Shown: one piece after another, positions 55,712-64,000 of the stretch
Position numbering within the stretch: the stretch's first letter is position 1
Layout: every line of letters begins with the position of its first letter
Origin: QHWT01 sp963755695
GTDB lineage: Bacteria; Acidobacteriota; Vicinamibacteria; Vicinamibacterales; 2-12-FULL-66-21
Length of the DNA: 64,000 nucleotides
Direction of reading: 5' to 3'
Assembly: GCA_963755695.1 (NCBI GenBank)
Contig: CAVWLB010000008.1
Location: 434,001 to 498,000 of the forward strand
The notes under the pieces: model-generated
What the model was told of the DNA's origin: nothing
Seen by the model: the letters and a program-made list of their open reading frames with translations, nothing else
Databases searched by the model: none
Translations under genes and position numbers: made by a program

Positions 55712-57214
55712 ATGGGACCCAGCGCACGCACGACCGCTCGACACATCCTTCTGGTCATTTTGTTCGTCCCCCTCGCCGTTGGGCTCCGGGCGGACAGCGC
55801 GGTTCCTTCGCGACCTGACGACAAGACTATCGCGCACGTGCTGAATCGGCTTGGATTCGGACCGCGCCCCGGGGAGATCGAACGCGTACGCTCGATGGGC
55901 CTGGCAGCTTACATCGATCAGCAACTTCACCCTGAGCGGATCGCTGACACACAGATGGCTGGCCGGCTCGCGTCGTTCTCGACCCTGGCGCTCAGCACGC
56001 GGGAGCTTGCGAGCGATTACTTCATCCCGGCAATGCGCGCACACCGGGAGGCGAAGAGCCGCGCCGATCGGGCGCCGACGCCGGAAGAGGCCGGGATTCG
56101 GCGCCAACGCCGCATCCCCCTCGAAGAGCTTTCGCAACAGAAGTTTCTCAGGGCGGCGTTCAGCGATCGACAGCTCGAAGAAGTGATGACCGACTTCTGG
56201 TTCAACCACTTCAATGTGTTCGCCGGCAAGGGAGCGACGGGAATCTACCTCGTCGAGTACGAACGGGAGGTCATCCGGCCGCACGTGCTCGGGAAGTTCC
56301 GCGATCTCCTTCGAGCGACGGCAACGAGTCCGGCGATGCTCTTCTATCTCGACAACTGGCAGAGCGCCAACCCGAACGCGCACGCTCGCCAAACCAGGCG
56401 AGGCCTGAACGAAAACTACGGTCGCGAGCTGCTGGAGCTGCACACGCTCGGCGTCGACGGTGGCTACTCACAGCACGATGTCGTCGAGGTTGCGCGCTGC
56501 TTCACCGGGTGGACGATTCAGGTTCCGCGGCAGGGTGGAGGTTTCCGATTCGAGCGGCGCCTGCACGACGAGGGAGAGAAGGTCGTGCTCGGCCATCGCA
56601 TCAAGGCTGGCGGCGGACAGTCGGATGGCGAGCAGGTTCTCGACATTCTCGCCGCACATCCTTCGACCGCGCGGTTCATTGCCATGAAACTGGTTCGGCG
56701 GTTCGTATCCGACGCGCCGCCGAAGGCATTGGTCGATCGCGCCGCCGAACGGTTTCGCGACACGCATGGGGACATTCGTGAGGTGCTTCGAACGATCCTC
56801 ACGTCGCCCGAATTCTTCGCCGCCGACGCCTACCGCGCCAAGGTAAAAACGCCCTTCGAGTTCCTCGTCTCCACGGTTCGCGCGACCGCGAGCGAGGTCA
56901 CCAGCGCGGACTCGCTCGTGCAGGCGGTGCGGCAGCTCGGCATGCCCCTTTACCTGTGTCAGCCGCCGACTGGCTACTCCGATCTCGCCGACGCCTGGGT
57001 CAACAGCGGCGCGTTGCTGAATCGCATGAACGTGGCGCTCTCCCTGACCGAAGGAAAGATGCGGGGAATCGAGCCATCGGTGGAGATCGATGTCGCTCAA
57101 ACGGCGCTGGTGCACGATCTCTCCGCGACCACGGCGGCTACGATTGCCAAGGCGAGTGACCCGCGACAAGCCGCGGCACTCACCATCGGATCACCCGAAT
57201 TCCAGCGGAGATGA
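55712..57214 (+). CDS. DUF1800 family protein
   Basis: A 500-residue secreted protein with signal helix HILLVILFVPLAVGLRADS. DUF1800 motifs: HVLNRLGFGPRPGEIERV, LEEVMTDFWFNHFNVFAGKG, NENYGRELLELHTLGVDGGY, EVARCFTGWTI, and AMKLVRRFVSDAPP. DUF1800 genes nearly always precede a DUF1501 gene, as here (4-bp overlap, ATGA). The biochemical role is unknown; an envelope or polymer-related function has been suggested. Confidence 0.92.
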   Translation: MGPSARTTARHILLVILFVPLAVGLRADSAVPSRPDDKTIAHVLNRLGFGPRPGEIERVRSMGLAAYIDQQLHPERIADTQMAGRLASFSTLALSTRELASDYFIPAMRAHREAKSRADRAPTPEEAGIRRQRRIPLEELSQQKFLRAAFSDRQLEEVMTDFWFNHFNVFAGKGATGIYLVEYEREVIRPHVLGKFRDLLRATATSPAMLFYLDNWQSANPNAHARQTRRGLNENYGRELLELHTLGVDGGYSQHDVVEVARCFTGWTIQVPRQGGGFRFERRLHDEGEKVVLGHRIKAGGGQSDGEQVLDILAAHPSTARFIAMKLVRRFVSDAPPKALVDRAAERFRDTHGDIREVLRTILTSPEFFAADAYRAKVKTPFEFLVSTVRATASEVTSADSLVQAVRQLGMPLYLCQPPTGYSDLADAWVNSGALLNRMNVALSLTEGKMRGIEPSVEIDVAQTALVHDLSATTAATIAKASDPRQAAALTIGSPEFQRR

Positions 57215-58452
57215 AGATGCCCTCACGGCGCGTGTTCCTCAGGCACGGCGGCATGGCGCTGGTGAGCGTCGGGTTCGCGCCATCGTTTCTGGAGCGAACG
57301 ATCGAAGCGGCGGGACCGAAACGTCAGAAGGTGCTGATTACGATCTTCCAGCGCGGCGCAGTCGACGGCCTCAGCATGATCGTGCCGTTCGGCGAAGCCG
57401 GCTACTACTCGGCGCGCCCGAGCATCGCGATTCCGCGTCCCAACGGCGACGGAGGCGCCGTCGATCTCGACGGCTTCTTCGGCCTCCATCCGCACCTGGC
57501 ACCGCTCGCGCCGCTCTGGCAGGCACGACAGTTGGCCATCGTACACGCGTGCGGATCGCCGGACGGTACGCGATCGCACTTCGACGCGCAGGATTACATG
57601 GAGACGGCGACGCCCGGCGTCAAGAGCACCCCTGACGGCTGGCTCAATCGATACCTCCACGCGCGCGAGCATGCGGACGCCACGCCGTTCCGCGCGGTCG
57701 CGTTGACCGGTCAGCTTCCGCGTGCTCTTCAAGGTTCCGAGCCTGCCCTGGCGATCGGTGAGCTCGGCCGATTCGGCATTCAGAGCGGAGCCGTTGGCGA
57801 CATCCAGACCTGGTTCGAATCGGAGTATGCCGCGGCCGCCGATAAGGTCCTGAACCGAACCGGCAGCGAAGCGTTCGATGCCGTTCATCTCCTGAAATCA
57901 GCCGACCCCTCGAAGTACCGCCCCGAGAACGGCGCCGAATATCCTCGTTCGGCATTCGGCCAGGCGTTGCGGCAGATCGCGCAACTCGTCAAGGCGGACG
58001 TGGGTCTCGAGATCGCCTTTGCCGAATCCGGAGGCTGGGATACGCACGTCAACCAGGGCTCGTCTGCCGGCCAGCTCGCCGGACGACTCGACGATTTCGG
58101 TCGAGGCATCGCCGCGCTGGTGCGCGACCTCGGCGAGCGCATGGCGGATGTCGTCATCCTGACGATGAGCGAGTTCGGTCGCGCGGTCGCCGAGAACGGC
58201 AACCGCGGCACCGATCATGGCCACGGGAACGCCATGATGATCATCAGCGGCCAGCACGTTCGGGGCGGAAAGGTATATGGCCGGTGGCCCGGGCTCGCGC
58301 CGGAACAACGTTACGAACGACGGGATCTTGCCGTGACCACCGATTTCCGCAGTGTGTTCGCCGAAGTGGTGCGCGGCCACCTCGGCGTGACCGACACGTC
58401 GGCGATCTTTCCCGGATTCACTGCCTCACAGCCGCTGGGGTTCCTCGCGTGA
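57211..58452 (+). CDS. DUF1501 family protein (Tat-exported)
   Basis: A 413-residue protein of the alkaline-phosphatase-like superfamily. The N-terminus has a Tat motif SRRVFLRHGG. Further motifs are LITIFQRGAVDGLSMIVPFG, LHPHLAPLAPLWQARQLAIV, RSHFDAQDYME, AESGGWDTHVNQG and LTMSEFGRAVAENGNRGTDH followed by GHG, which provide likely metal ligands. Its partner is the overlapping DUF1800 gene. Exact activity unknown. Confidence 0.92.
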   Translation: MKMPSRRVFLRHGGMALVSVGFAPSFLERTIEAAGPKRQKVLITIFQRGAVDGLSMIVPFGEAGYYSARPSIAIPRPNGDGGAVDLDGFFGLHPHLAPLAPLWQARQLAIVHACGSPDGTRSHFDAQDYMETATPGVKSTPDGWLNRYLHAREHADATPFRAVALTGQLPRALQGSEPALAIGELGRFGIQSGAVGDIQTWFESEYAAAADKVLNRTGSEAFDAVHLLKSADPSKYRPENGAEYPRSAFGQALRQIAQLVKADVGLEIAFAESGGWDTHVNQGSSAGQLAGRLDDFGRGIAALVRDLGERMADVVILTMSEFGRAVAENGNRGTDHGHGNAMMIISGQHVRGGKVYGRWPGLAPEQRYERRDLAVTTDFRSVFAEVVRGHLGVTDTSAIFPGFTASQPLGFLA

Positions 58453-58478
58453 TAGTGTAAGCACGTCCTCGGCTCGTC

Positions 58479-58757
58479 ATGGACGCTGAAGCCGCACCTC
58501 AGATTGTCTGGGCCGCGGTGGTCATGATTTTCCTGATCATCGTCTTCGCCTCAGCGCGCCGGAAACGCGGACGGCAACGCTCGCTGAATGTCGGAGCGGG
58601 CACTTCTGGCGCCATCTACGATTTCCTCAACCAAGACAAGCGCAAGGCCATCGAGATCATTGTCGAAGAGAAAGCCGCGGCACGCGATCCTGAGACCGCT
58701 GACGATATCCTCGAACCGCAAGAGAGCGGCGGAGTGAGAAGGGATGCGCATCACTGA
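58479..58757 (+). CDS. Small single-helix membrane protein, unknown
   Basis: A 92-residue protein. Residues 8-25 (IVWAAVVMIFLIIVFASA) form one membrane helix, then a basic stretch, then SLNVGAGTSGAIYDFLNQDK and KRKAIEIIVEEKAAARDPE, an acidic tail. It starts 27 bp after the DUF1501 stop and overlaps the next gene by 14 bp, so it is probably in the same transcript. Family not recognised. Confidence 0.7.
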   Translation: MDAEAAPQIVWAAVVMIFLIIVFASARRKRGRQRSLNVGAGTSGAIYDFLNQDKRKAIEIIVEEKAAARDPETADDILEPQESGGVRRDAHH

Positions 58758-59858
58758 GCTGGAGACGCCGGCCGTCCTGATTGAATCTTCCCGCCTGACG
58801 CGAAACCTCGACCGCATGCAGGCGCTCGCGACCGCCGGGAAGCGACAGCTCCGGCCGCACGCGAAGACCCACAAGTCGCCGGTCGTGGCCGGGATGCAGA
58901 TCGCCCGCGGCGCGGGAGGAATCTGCTGCGCGAAGCTCGGCGAGGCGGAGGTGTTTGCCGACGCCGGAATCAGAGATATCCGTGTTCCCTATCCATTGAA
59001 TCCGGTCAATGCCGATCGCGTGCTCGCCCTCGCCGATCGCGTCGCGTTCTCGTTCATCGTGGACGATGTGGGCGTGGCGCGCAGCTGGTCGGAGGTGGGT
59101 CAGCGCGCGGGGCGGCGGCTGGACGTGTTGATCAAGGTCGACGTTGGTTTCCATCGCTGTGGTATCGACCCCGACGCGAGTGAGGCGGCGTCAATCGTCC
59201 GCGAGGTGGCCGCGCTCCCGGGTCTGCGCTTCAAGGGTCTGCTCAGTCACGCCGGGCATGCCTATGCCGCGAACTCCGATACCGAGGTGGAGGCCGTCGC
59301 GTGCGCGGAAGCGCGCGTATCCGCGGACTGGCGGCGCGATCCGAGGTGGCCTGCGAGGAGCTGAGCGTGGGGGCCACACCGACGGCACGGTTTTCTGCCC
59401 GGCAGGAAGGAATCACGGAACTCCGTCCAGGCAACTACGCGTACTACGATCGGATGCAAGTGGCGGTGGGATCCGCCCAGTGGGACGACTGCGCGCTCAC
59501 CGTGCTGGCGCGCGTCGTCAGCCGTCCGGCTGCCGATCGGATCATTTTTGACAGCGGCAGCAAGACGTTGACGTCTGACCTGGTGAAGGGAAGAGGCAAC
59601 ACTGCGGGACACGGGGCAGTGTTGACGGATGTGCAGGGTTCCGAGCCCGACGACACGCTCGTCGTCGAACGCCTGTCCGAGGAGCATGCGACGGTTCGTG
59701 ATACGACTGGCTCGTCGCGGCTAGCTATTGGGGACCTCGTTCGCATCATCCCCAACCACTCCTGTGTCGTCTCGAACCTGGTCGATGCGGTGTGGCTGGT
59801 CGATGGTGGGACGGTCGTCGATCGTTTGCCGGTAGCGGCGCGTGGGCGGATCACATAG
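58744..59858 (+). CDS. D-threonine aldolase-like PLP enzyme (one frameshift)
   Basis: About 372 residues of the alanine-racemase-fold D-threonine aldolase family. The PLP lysine is in LRPHAKTHKSPVVAGMQ; LIKVDVGFHRCGI and GLLSHAGHAYA follow. After the break near 59300-59325 the second frame has ELSVGATPTARFSARQEGIT, ELRPGNYAYYDRMQVA and the C-terminal metal-binding HxC motif in IIPNHSCVVSNLVDAVW. Both key sites are present, so the enzyme is probably functional if the shift is a sequence error. It would cleave D-3-hydroxy amino acids to glycine and an aldehyde. Confidence 0.85.
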
Positions 59859-59863
59859 AATCA

Positions 59864-59915
59864 CGCCACAGCAGGCCACAGAAGACACGGCCACAGAAAA
59901 ACACAGAAGAACACT
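59864..59915. repeat. CCACAG/ACACAG short-repeat region
   Basis: GCCACAG occurs three times and ACACAGA-like variants follow, in an A/C-rich tract between the aldolase-like gene and the BMC gene. The register is less regular than in the other arrays. It begins a few bases after a stop codon, like them. Confidence 0.5.
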
Positions 59916-59947
59916 GATTGAGCTAACGACCAGCAGATACGGAGCTT

Positions 59948-60235
59948 ATGGCGAGAGACCTGCCCGGTGAGGCGCTCGGCCTCGTGGAAACACGCGGCCT
60001 CGTCGGCATGATCGAAGCGGCGGACGCAATGGTGAAGACCGCGAACGTGGTCTTGGTCGGCTGGCAGAAAGTCGATGCCGGCCTGGTGACGGCGATCGTG
60101 CGTGGCGATGTCGCGTCGGTGAAGGCTGCCACCGATGCGGGGGCGGCGGCCGCGCGGCGGGTCGGGGAACTCGTTGGCGTGCACGTCATCGCCCGTCCTG
60201 CCGACGGTCTCGACAAGATCTTTCCTATCGGCTGA
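59948..60235 (+). CDS. BMC-H bacterial microcompartment shell protein
   Basis: A 95-residue single BMC domain (Pfam PF00936), full length: EALGLVETRGLVGMIEAADA, VVLVGWQKVDAGLVTAIVRG, DVASVKAATDAGAAAARRVG and ELVGVHVIARPADGL. BMC-H proteins form hexamers that tile microcompartment facets. No BMC-P vertex protein, second shell gene, aldehyde dehydrogenase or other encapsulated enzyme lies nearby, although the upstream aldolase-like enzyme makes an aldehyde. ATG 59948 has a GGAG site 5-8 bp upstream. Confidence 0.92.
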   Translation: MARDLPGEALGLVETRGLVGMIEAADAMVKTANVVLVGWQKVDAGLVTAIVRGDVASVKAATDAGAAAARRVGELVGVHVIARPADGLDKIFPIG

Positions 60236-60259
60236 TCACAATCCCGGCCGTCTCCGAGT

Positions 60260-60562
60260 TCAGGCGGAAGCTTTCGCCATCTCGGAGGCCAGCGCGTCCG
60301 CCTTCCGCGCGCCCTCGAAATCGTTCGTCGTCAGCCCGCCCTCGCTGTGAGTGCTGTAGGTCAGCGTCACCCGCTTGTAGCTGACGAGAATGTCCGGGTG
60401 GTGGTCGGCCGCTTCGGCGTCGAACGCCAGGCGGGTGATGAACGCAATCGCGTCGGGAAACGAGGGAAACTCGAACTGGCGGCTGATGGCGTTGCCGCGC
60501 AATCCCCACCCCTTTAGTTCGGCCACCCGCCGTTCGACCTCTGCCGCATCTAGCTTCGCCAT
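60260..60562 (-). CDS. Pterin-4a-carbinolamine dehydratase
   Basis: A 100-residue protein with the full family pattern: FEFPSFPDAIAFITRLAFD, AEAADHHPDILVSYKRVTLT with the active-site His pair, and YSTHSEGGLTTNDFEGA. It recycles tetrahydropterin by dehydrating 4a-hydroxytetrahydropterin and can also act as a transcription cofactor. I start it at ATG 60560-60562 (MAKLDAAEVERR); an upstream ATG at 60595 would add 11 residues not typical of the family. Convergent with the BMC gene. Confidence 0.9.
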   Translation of the reverse strand: MAKLDAAEVERRVAELKGWGLRGNAISRQFEFPSFPDAIAFITRLAFDAEAADHHPDILVSYKRVTLTYSTHSEGGLTTNDFEGARKADALASEMAKASA

Positions 60563-60672
60563 CCGGTCAGCATACCGAGAAACCGGGCCACTCACACCTG
60601 ATCCCTGAGATGAGCAGTTCGGGTCCGGCTGGGCTCCCCGAAACCGTGACCATCACCGTTGGAACCCCGAAC

Positions 60673-60716
60673 TGGACCGGGTCGTCTAACGGTGTTAGAA
60701 TAATGAACAGTGTTCA
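60673..60716 (+). promoter_or_regulatory. Promoter and paired TetR-type operators
   Basis: A -35-like TGGACC (60673-60678) and -10 TAGAAT (60696-60701) are 17 bp apart. Two palindromes overlap or follow the -10: CTAACGGTGTTAG (60686-60698) and TGAACAGTGTTCA (60704-60716), sharing the core AAC-N-GTGTT with centres 18 bp apart. They are well placed for autorepression by the TetR protein encoded 44 bp downstream. Confidence 0.55.
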
Positions 60717-60759
60717 GCACGGCAAGTTCAAGTCTTCCAAGTCATAGGAAACACACCAG

Positions 60760-61434
60760 TTGGGCGTAAAGGAACGACAGGAACGTGAACGAGAGGCGGT
60801 GGCGCGGGGGATTCTGGACGCGGCGCGGGACCTCTTCGTCAGCCACGGTTACCACAACGTGTCGATTCGCAAGATTGCGGAGCGCATCGAATACAGCCCG
60901 GCCGCGATCTACAGCTACTTTCCGAGCAAGGACGACATCTTCTTCGCTCTTGCCGAAGAAGGTTTTCGGCTGATCGCCTCCACCGCAACCGAGCCCCCGG
61001 CCAGCGACGATCCGGTCGGCGAAATCCGGTCGATGTTCTGGCATTACTACGTCTTCAGCAAGACGCACCCTGAGTACTTCGCGCTGATGTTCATCGACCG
61101 GACGGTGCCGCGCATCACCCGCGACTGGCACGGCTTCGAGTTCGTCGCCGCGATGAAGCAGCAGCTTCACGAGCGCATCGAGCGCGCGATCGACAGCGGA
61201 CTATTTCCGGCGGGCACCTCACCCCACGCGGTGTTCCGCATCCTGCTGACGGCGCTGCACGGCGCCGCCACGTTGCGCATCTGCGATCGAATGGAGCGGG
61301 GGGAGGACGCCGACCTGTTGGCGCGCGCCACGTTCGATGCGGCAATTCAGGGCCTGCGCGCCGGATCCGCCGTCCACTGTGATCTCTCCGAGTGTGTTGA
61401 TACCCAAACGAGGACCGACCGTCATGATTCGTAA
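60760..61434 (+). CDS. TetR/AcrR-family transcriptional regulator
   Basis: A 224-residue regulator starting at TTG 60760 after an AGGAA ribosome-binding site. The N-terminal helix-turn-helix is ILDAARDLFVSHGYHNVSIR then KIAERIEYSPAAIYSYFPSK, which is canonical. The C-terminal ligand domain contains HYYVFSKTHPEYFALMFIDR and LLTALHGAATLRICDRMERG. It overlaps the adaptor gene by 11 bp, so it is the first gene of the efflux operon and likely represses it via the upstream paired palindromes. Confidence 0.9.
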   Translation: MGVKERQEREREAVARGILDAARDLFVSHGYHNVSIRKIAERIEYSPAAIYSYFPSKDDIFFALAEEGFRLIASTATEPPASDDPVGEIRSMFWHYYVFSKTHPEYFALMFIDRTVPRITRDWHGFEFVAAMKQQLHERIERAIDSGLFPAGTSPHAVFRILLTALHGAATLRICDRMERGEDADLLARATFDAAIQGLRAGSAVHCDLSECVDTQTRTDRHDS

Positions 61435-62644
61435 GCTGTTCTTATCGGCGTTCATCCCAGCCGCTGGCCTGGCGGCGCTCTTATCGACTGGGTGTTCGAC
61501 GGAGTCGACGAGCGCTGCCGAGGCCCCGGCACCGGTTCCGGTCGCCGTACAGGTATCGGCCGTCAAGTCCGAGCCCATCGATCGCTTCCTGCGAGTTACC
61601 GGATCGCTGGCGGCAGACGAACAGGCTGAAGTCGCGGCGGAAACCGGAGGCCGTGTGATTGCGACGCCGGTCGAGCGCGGAACCCGCGTCGCTGCGGGAG
61701 CGGTCCTGATCCGCCTGTCGGGCGAGGAAGCGAACGCCTCGCTTCGCGAGGCGGAGGCCAACGCCGCCCAGATCGAGGCGCGTCTCGGGCTCACGTCAGG
61801 GCAACCGTTCGATCCGGCTTATGTCCCGGAAGTACTGAACGCGAAGGCATCGCTCGACTGGGCTGAGGCGGATTTCAATCGAATCAAGTCGCTGCTCGAT
61901 CAGAAGGTCGTGTCGCAGAGCGAGTTCGAGCAGAAGCAGACGCAAGTGCTCGCCGCACGTCAGCAGTACAAGACCGCCCTCAACGCAGCGCAGCAGTCGT
62001 TCCGGTCGCTCCAGGCGGCACGCGCGCGAGTCGATCTCGCTCGGAAGGCAGCAGGCGACACGGTCGTGAAAGCGCCGTTTTCGGGCCAGGTCGCCGAGCG
62101 TCTGGTCAGCACCGGCGATTACGTGACGCGTGGCACGAAGGTGGCCACCGTCGTGCGAATCGATCCGCTGCGCGTGGAGCTCACGGTCCCGGAACAGTAC
62201 CTGTCGCAGGTCAGGGAAGGACAGGCCGTCAAGCTCACGGTGGATGCGTATCCAGGAGAAACGTTCGCCGCGAAGGTGCGGTTCGTCTCTCCCGCGCTGA
62301 AAACCGACCAGCGCGCGCTGACGGTGGAAGCCATCGCGCCAAATCCCGACGGGCGGCTGAAGCCAGGATTGTTCGCGACCGCGTACCTGCAGAAGCCGGC
62401 GTCCGCACCGGCGTTGCTCGTGCCTTCGACCGCTGTCGAGACGGTTGCCGGGACGAGCCGCGTCTATGTTGTGAATGGCGAGAAAGCCGAAGAGCGTATC
62501 GTGACCACCGGCGAACGCATTGGCGATCGGATCGAGATCGCCTCGGGAGTCACGGCCGGAGAAACCGTCGCGGTGAATCCGCGCGGGAAGCTGTCCGACG
62601 GCGCCCGCATCCAGATCGAGAGACAACGCACCGACACCCCGTGA
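61424..62644 (+). CDS. RND efflux periplasmic adaptor (membrane fusion) lipoprotein
   Basis: A 406-residue protein with a lipoprotein signal (FIPAAGLAALLSTGCS, lipobox Cys). Then the barrel-sandwich half-motif GGRVIATPVERGTRVAAGAV, a helical hairpin (LDWAEADFNRIKSLLDQKVV, QFRSLQ-like coiled coil), the second half VVKAPFSGQVAERLVSTGDY, a beta-barrel domain and the membrane-proximal domain. It links the inner-membrane RND pump to an outer-membrane channel. The ATG at 61424 overlaps the TetR stop. The pump gene follows after 103 bp. Confidence 0.92.
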   Translation: MIRKLFLSAFIPAAGLAALLSTGCSTESTSAAEAPAPVPVAVQVSAVKSEPIDRFLRVTGSLAADEQAEVAAETGGRVIATPVERGTRVAAGAVLIRLSGEEANASLREAEANAAQIEARLGLTSGQPFDPAYVPEVLNAKASLDWAEADFNRIKSLLDQKVVSQSEFEQKQTQVLAARQQYKTALNAAQQSFRSLQAARARVDLARKAAGDTVVKAPFSGQVAERLVSTGDYVTRGTKVATVVRIDPLRVELTVPEQYLSQVREGQAVKLTVDAYPGETFAAKVRFVSPALKTDQRALTVEAIAPNPDGRLKPGLFATAYLQKPASAPALLVPSTAVETVAGTSRVYVVNGEKAEERIVTTGERIGDRIEIASGVTAGETVAVNPRGKLSDGARIQIERQRTDTP

Positions 62645-62747
62645 TACAGGCCGAGCGGCGCTCGCAGATCCAGGTGATCGCTGTATCCGCCTGATTAACT
62701 GCGAGGTTCGTGTGATGTCCATGTACATCCGTGTTTAGGAATTCTCC

Positions 62748-64000
<1,253 letters not shown>

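Overview
The window is GC-rich, gene-dense bacterial DNA that looks like an Acidobacteriota (Vicinamibacteria-type) chromosome. This is an inference from gene content: Ser/Thr kinases fused to TPR arrays, a secreted protein ending in the AERAGDFS motif common in acidobacterial receptors, a DUF1800/DUF1501 pair, an orphan microcompartment shell protein and very GC-rich codons. No rRNA, tRNA, CRISPR array or transposase was seen.

Layout. 1-12.5 kb (minus strand): a complete Tad/Flp pilus locus reading leftward from a putative sigma-54 promoter: two Flp pilins, prepilin peptidase, TadE-like pseudopilin, CpaB, a secretin with a TolA-like tail, TadG-like protein, CpaE, CpaF, TadB, TadC, then DUF192, an AAA ATPase and an isoprenylcysteine-methyltransferase-like protein. 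13-15.2 kb: a small membrane protein and a repeat-rich protein with a degenerate receiver domain. 15.4-21.1 kb: a SNF2 helicase overlapping an Eco57I/PglX-like adenine methyltransferase, probably a DNA modification or defence module. 21.2-27.7 kb: a cytoplasmic molybdoenzyme (FeS-NrfD fusion plus catalytic subunit), a GAF/pseudo-histidine-kinase protein, and a convergent TauE/SafE-DUF1634 pair, suggesting sulfur oxyanion metabolism. 28-34 kb: kinase-TPR protein, SYLF protein, SpoIIE-type phosphatase, ketopantoate reductase. 34-42.7 kb: a roughly 1,775-residue mosaic secreted protein and a second kinase-TPR protein. 42.8-45.8 kb: two amidohydrolases, the first apparently metal-dead. 46-54.5 kb: a broken membrane protein, an APC permease, a Rieske oxygenase, a GcvT-like protein and two FAD oxidoreductases, probably catabolism of a methylated amine. 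54.7-64 kb: GNAT protein, DUF1800/DUF1501, D-threonine-aldolase-like enzyme, BMC shell protein, pterin dehydratase, and a TetR-regulated RND efflux operon cut by the window end.

The most unusual feature is a set of degenerate 7-bp-register repeat arrays in at least six intergenic regions, which often run exactly from one stop codon to the next. One pair lies in inverted orientation around a small four-helix-bundle gene inserted between two paralogous oxidoreductase genes. This looks like a small mobile or REPIN-like unit.

Many genes are split by single-base frameshifts, heavily clustered at 1-12.5 kb and 46-52.4 kb. Because adjacent essential-looking domains stay intact in alternating frames, I treat these as single genes and regard most shifts as probable sequence errors. 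Coordinates therefore span the whole reconstructed gene.
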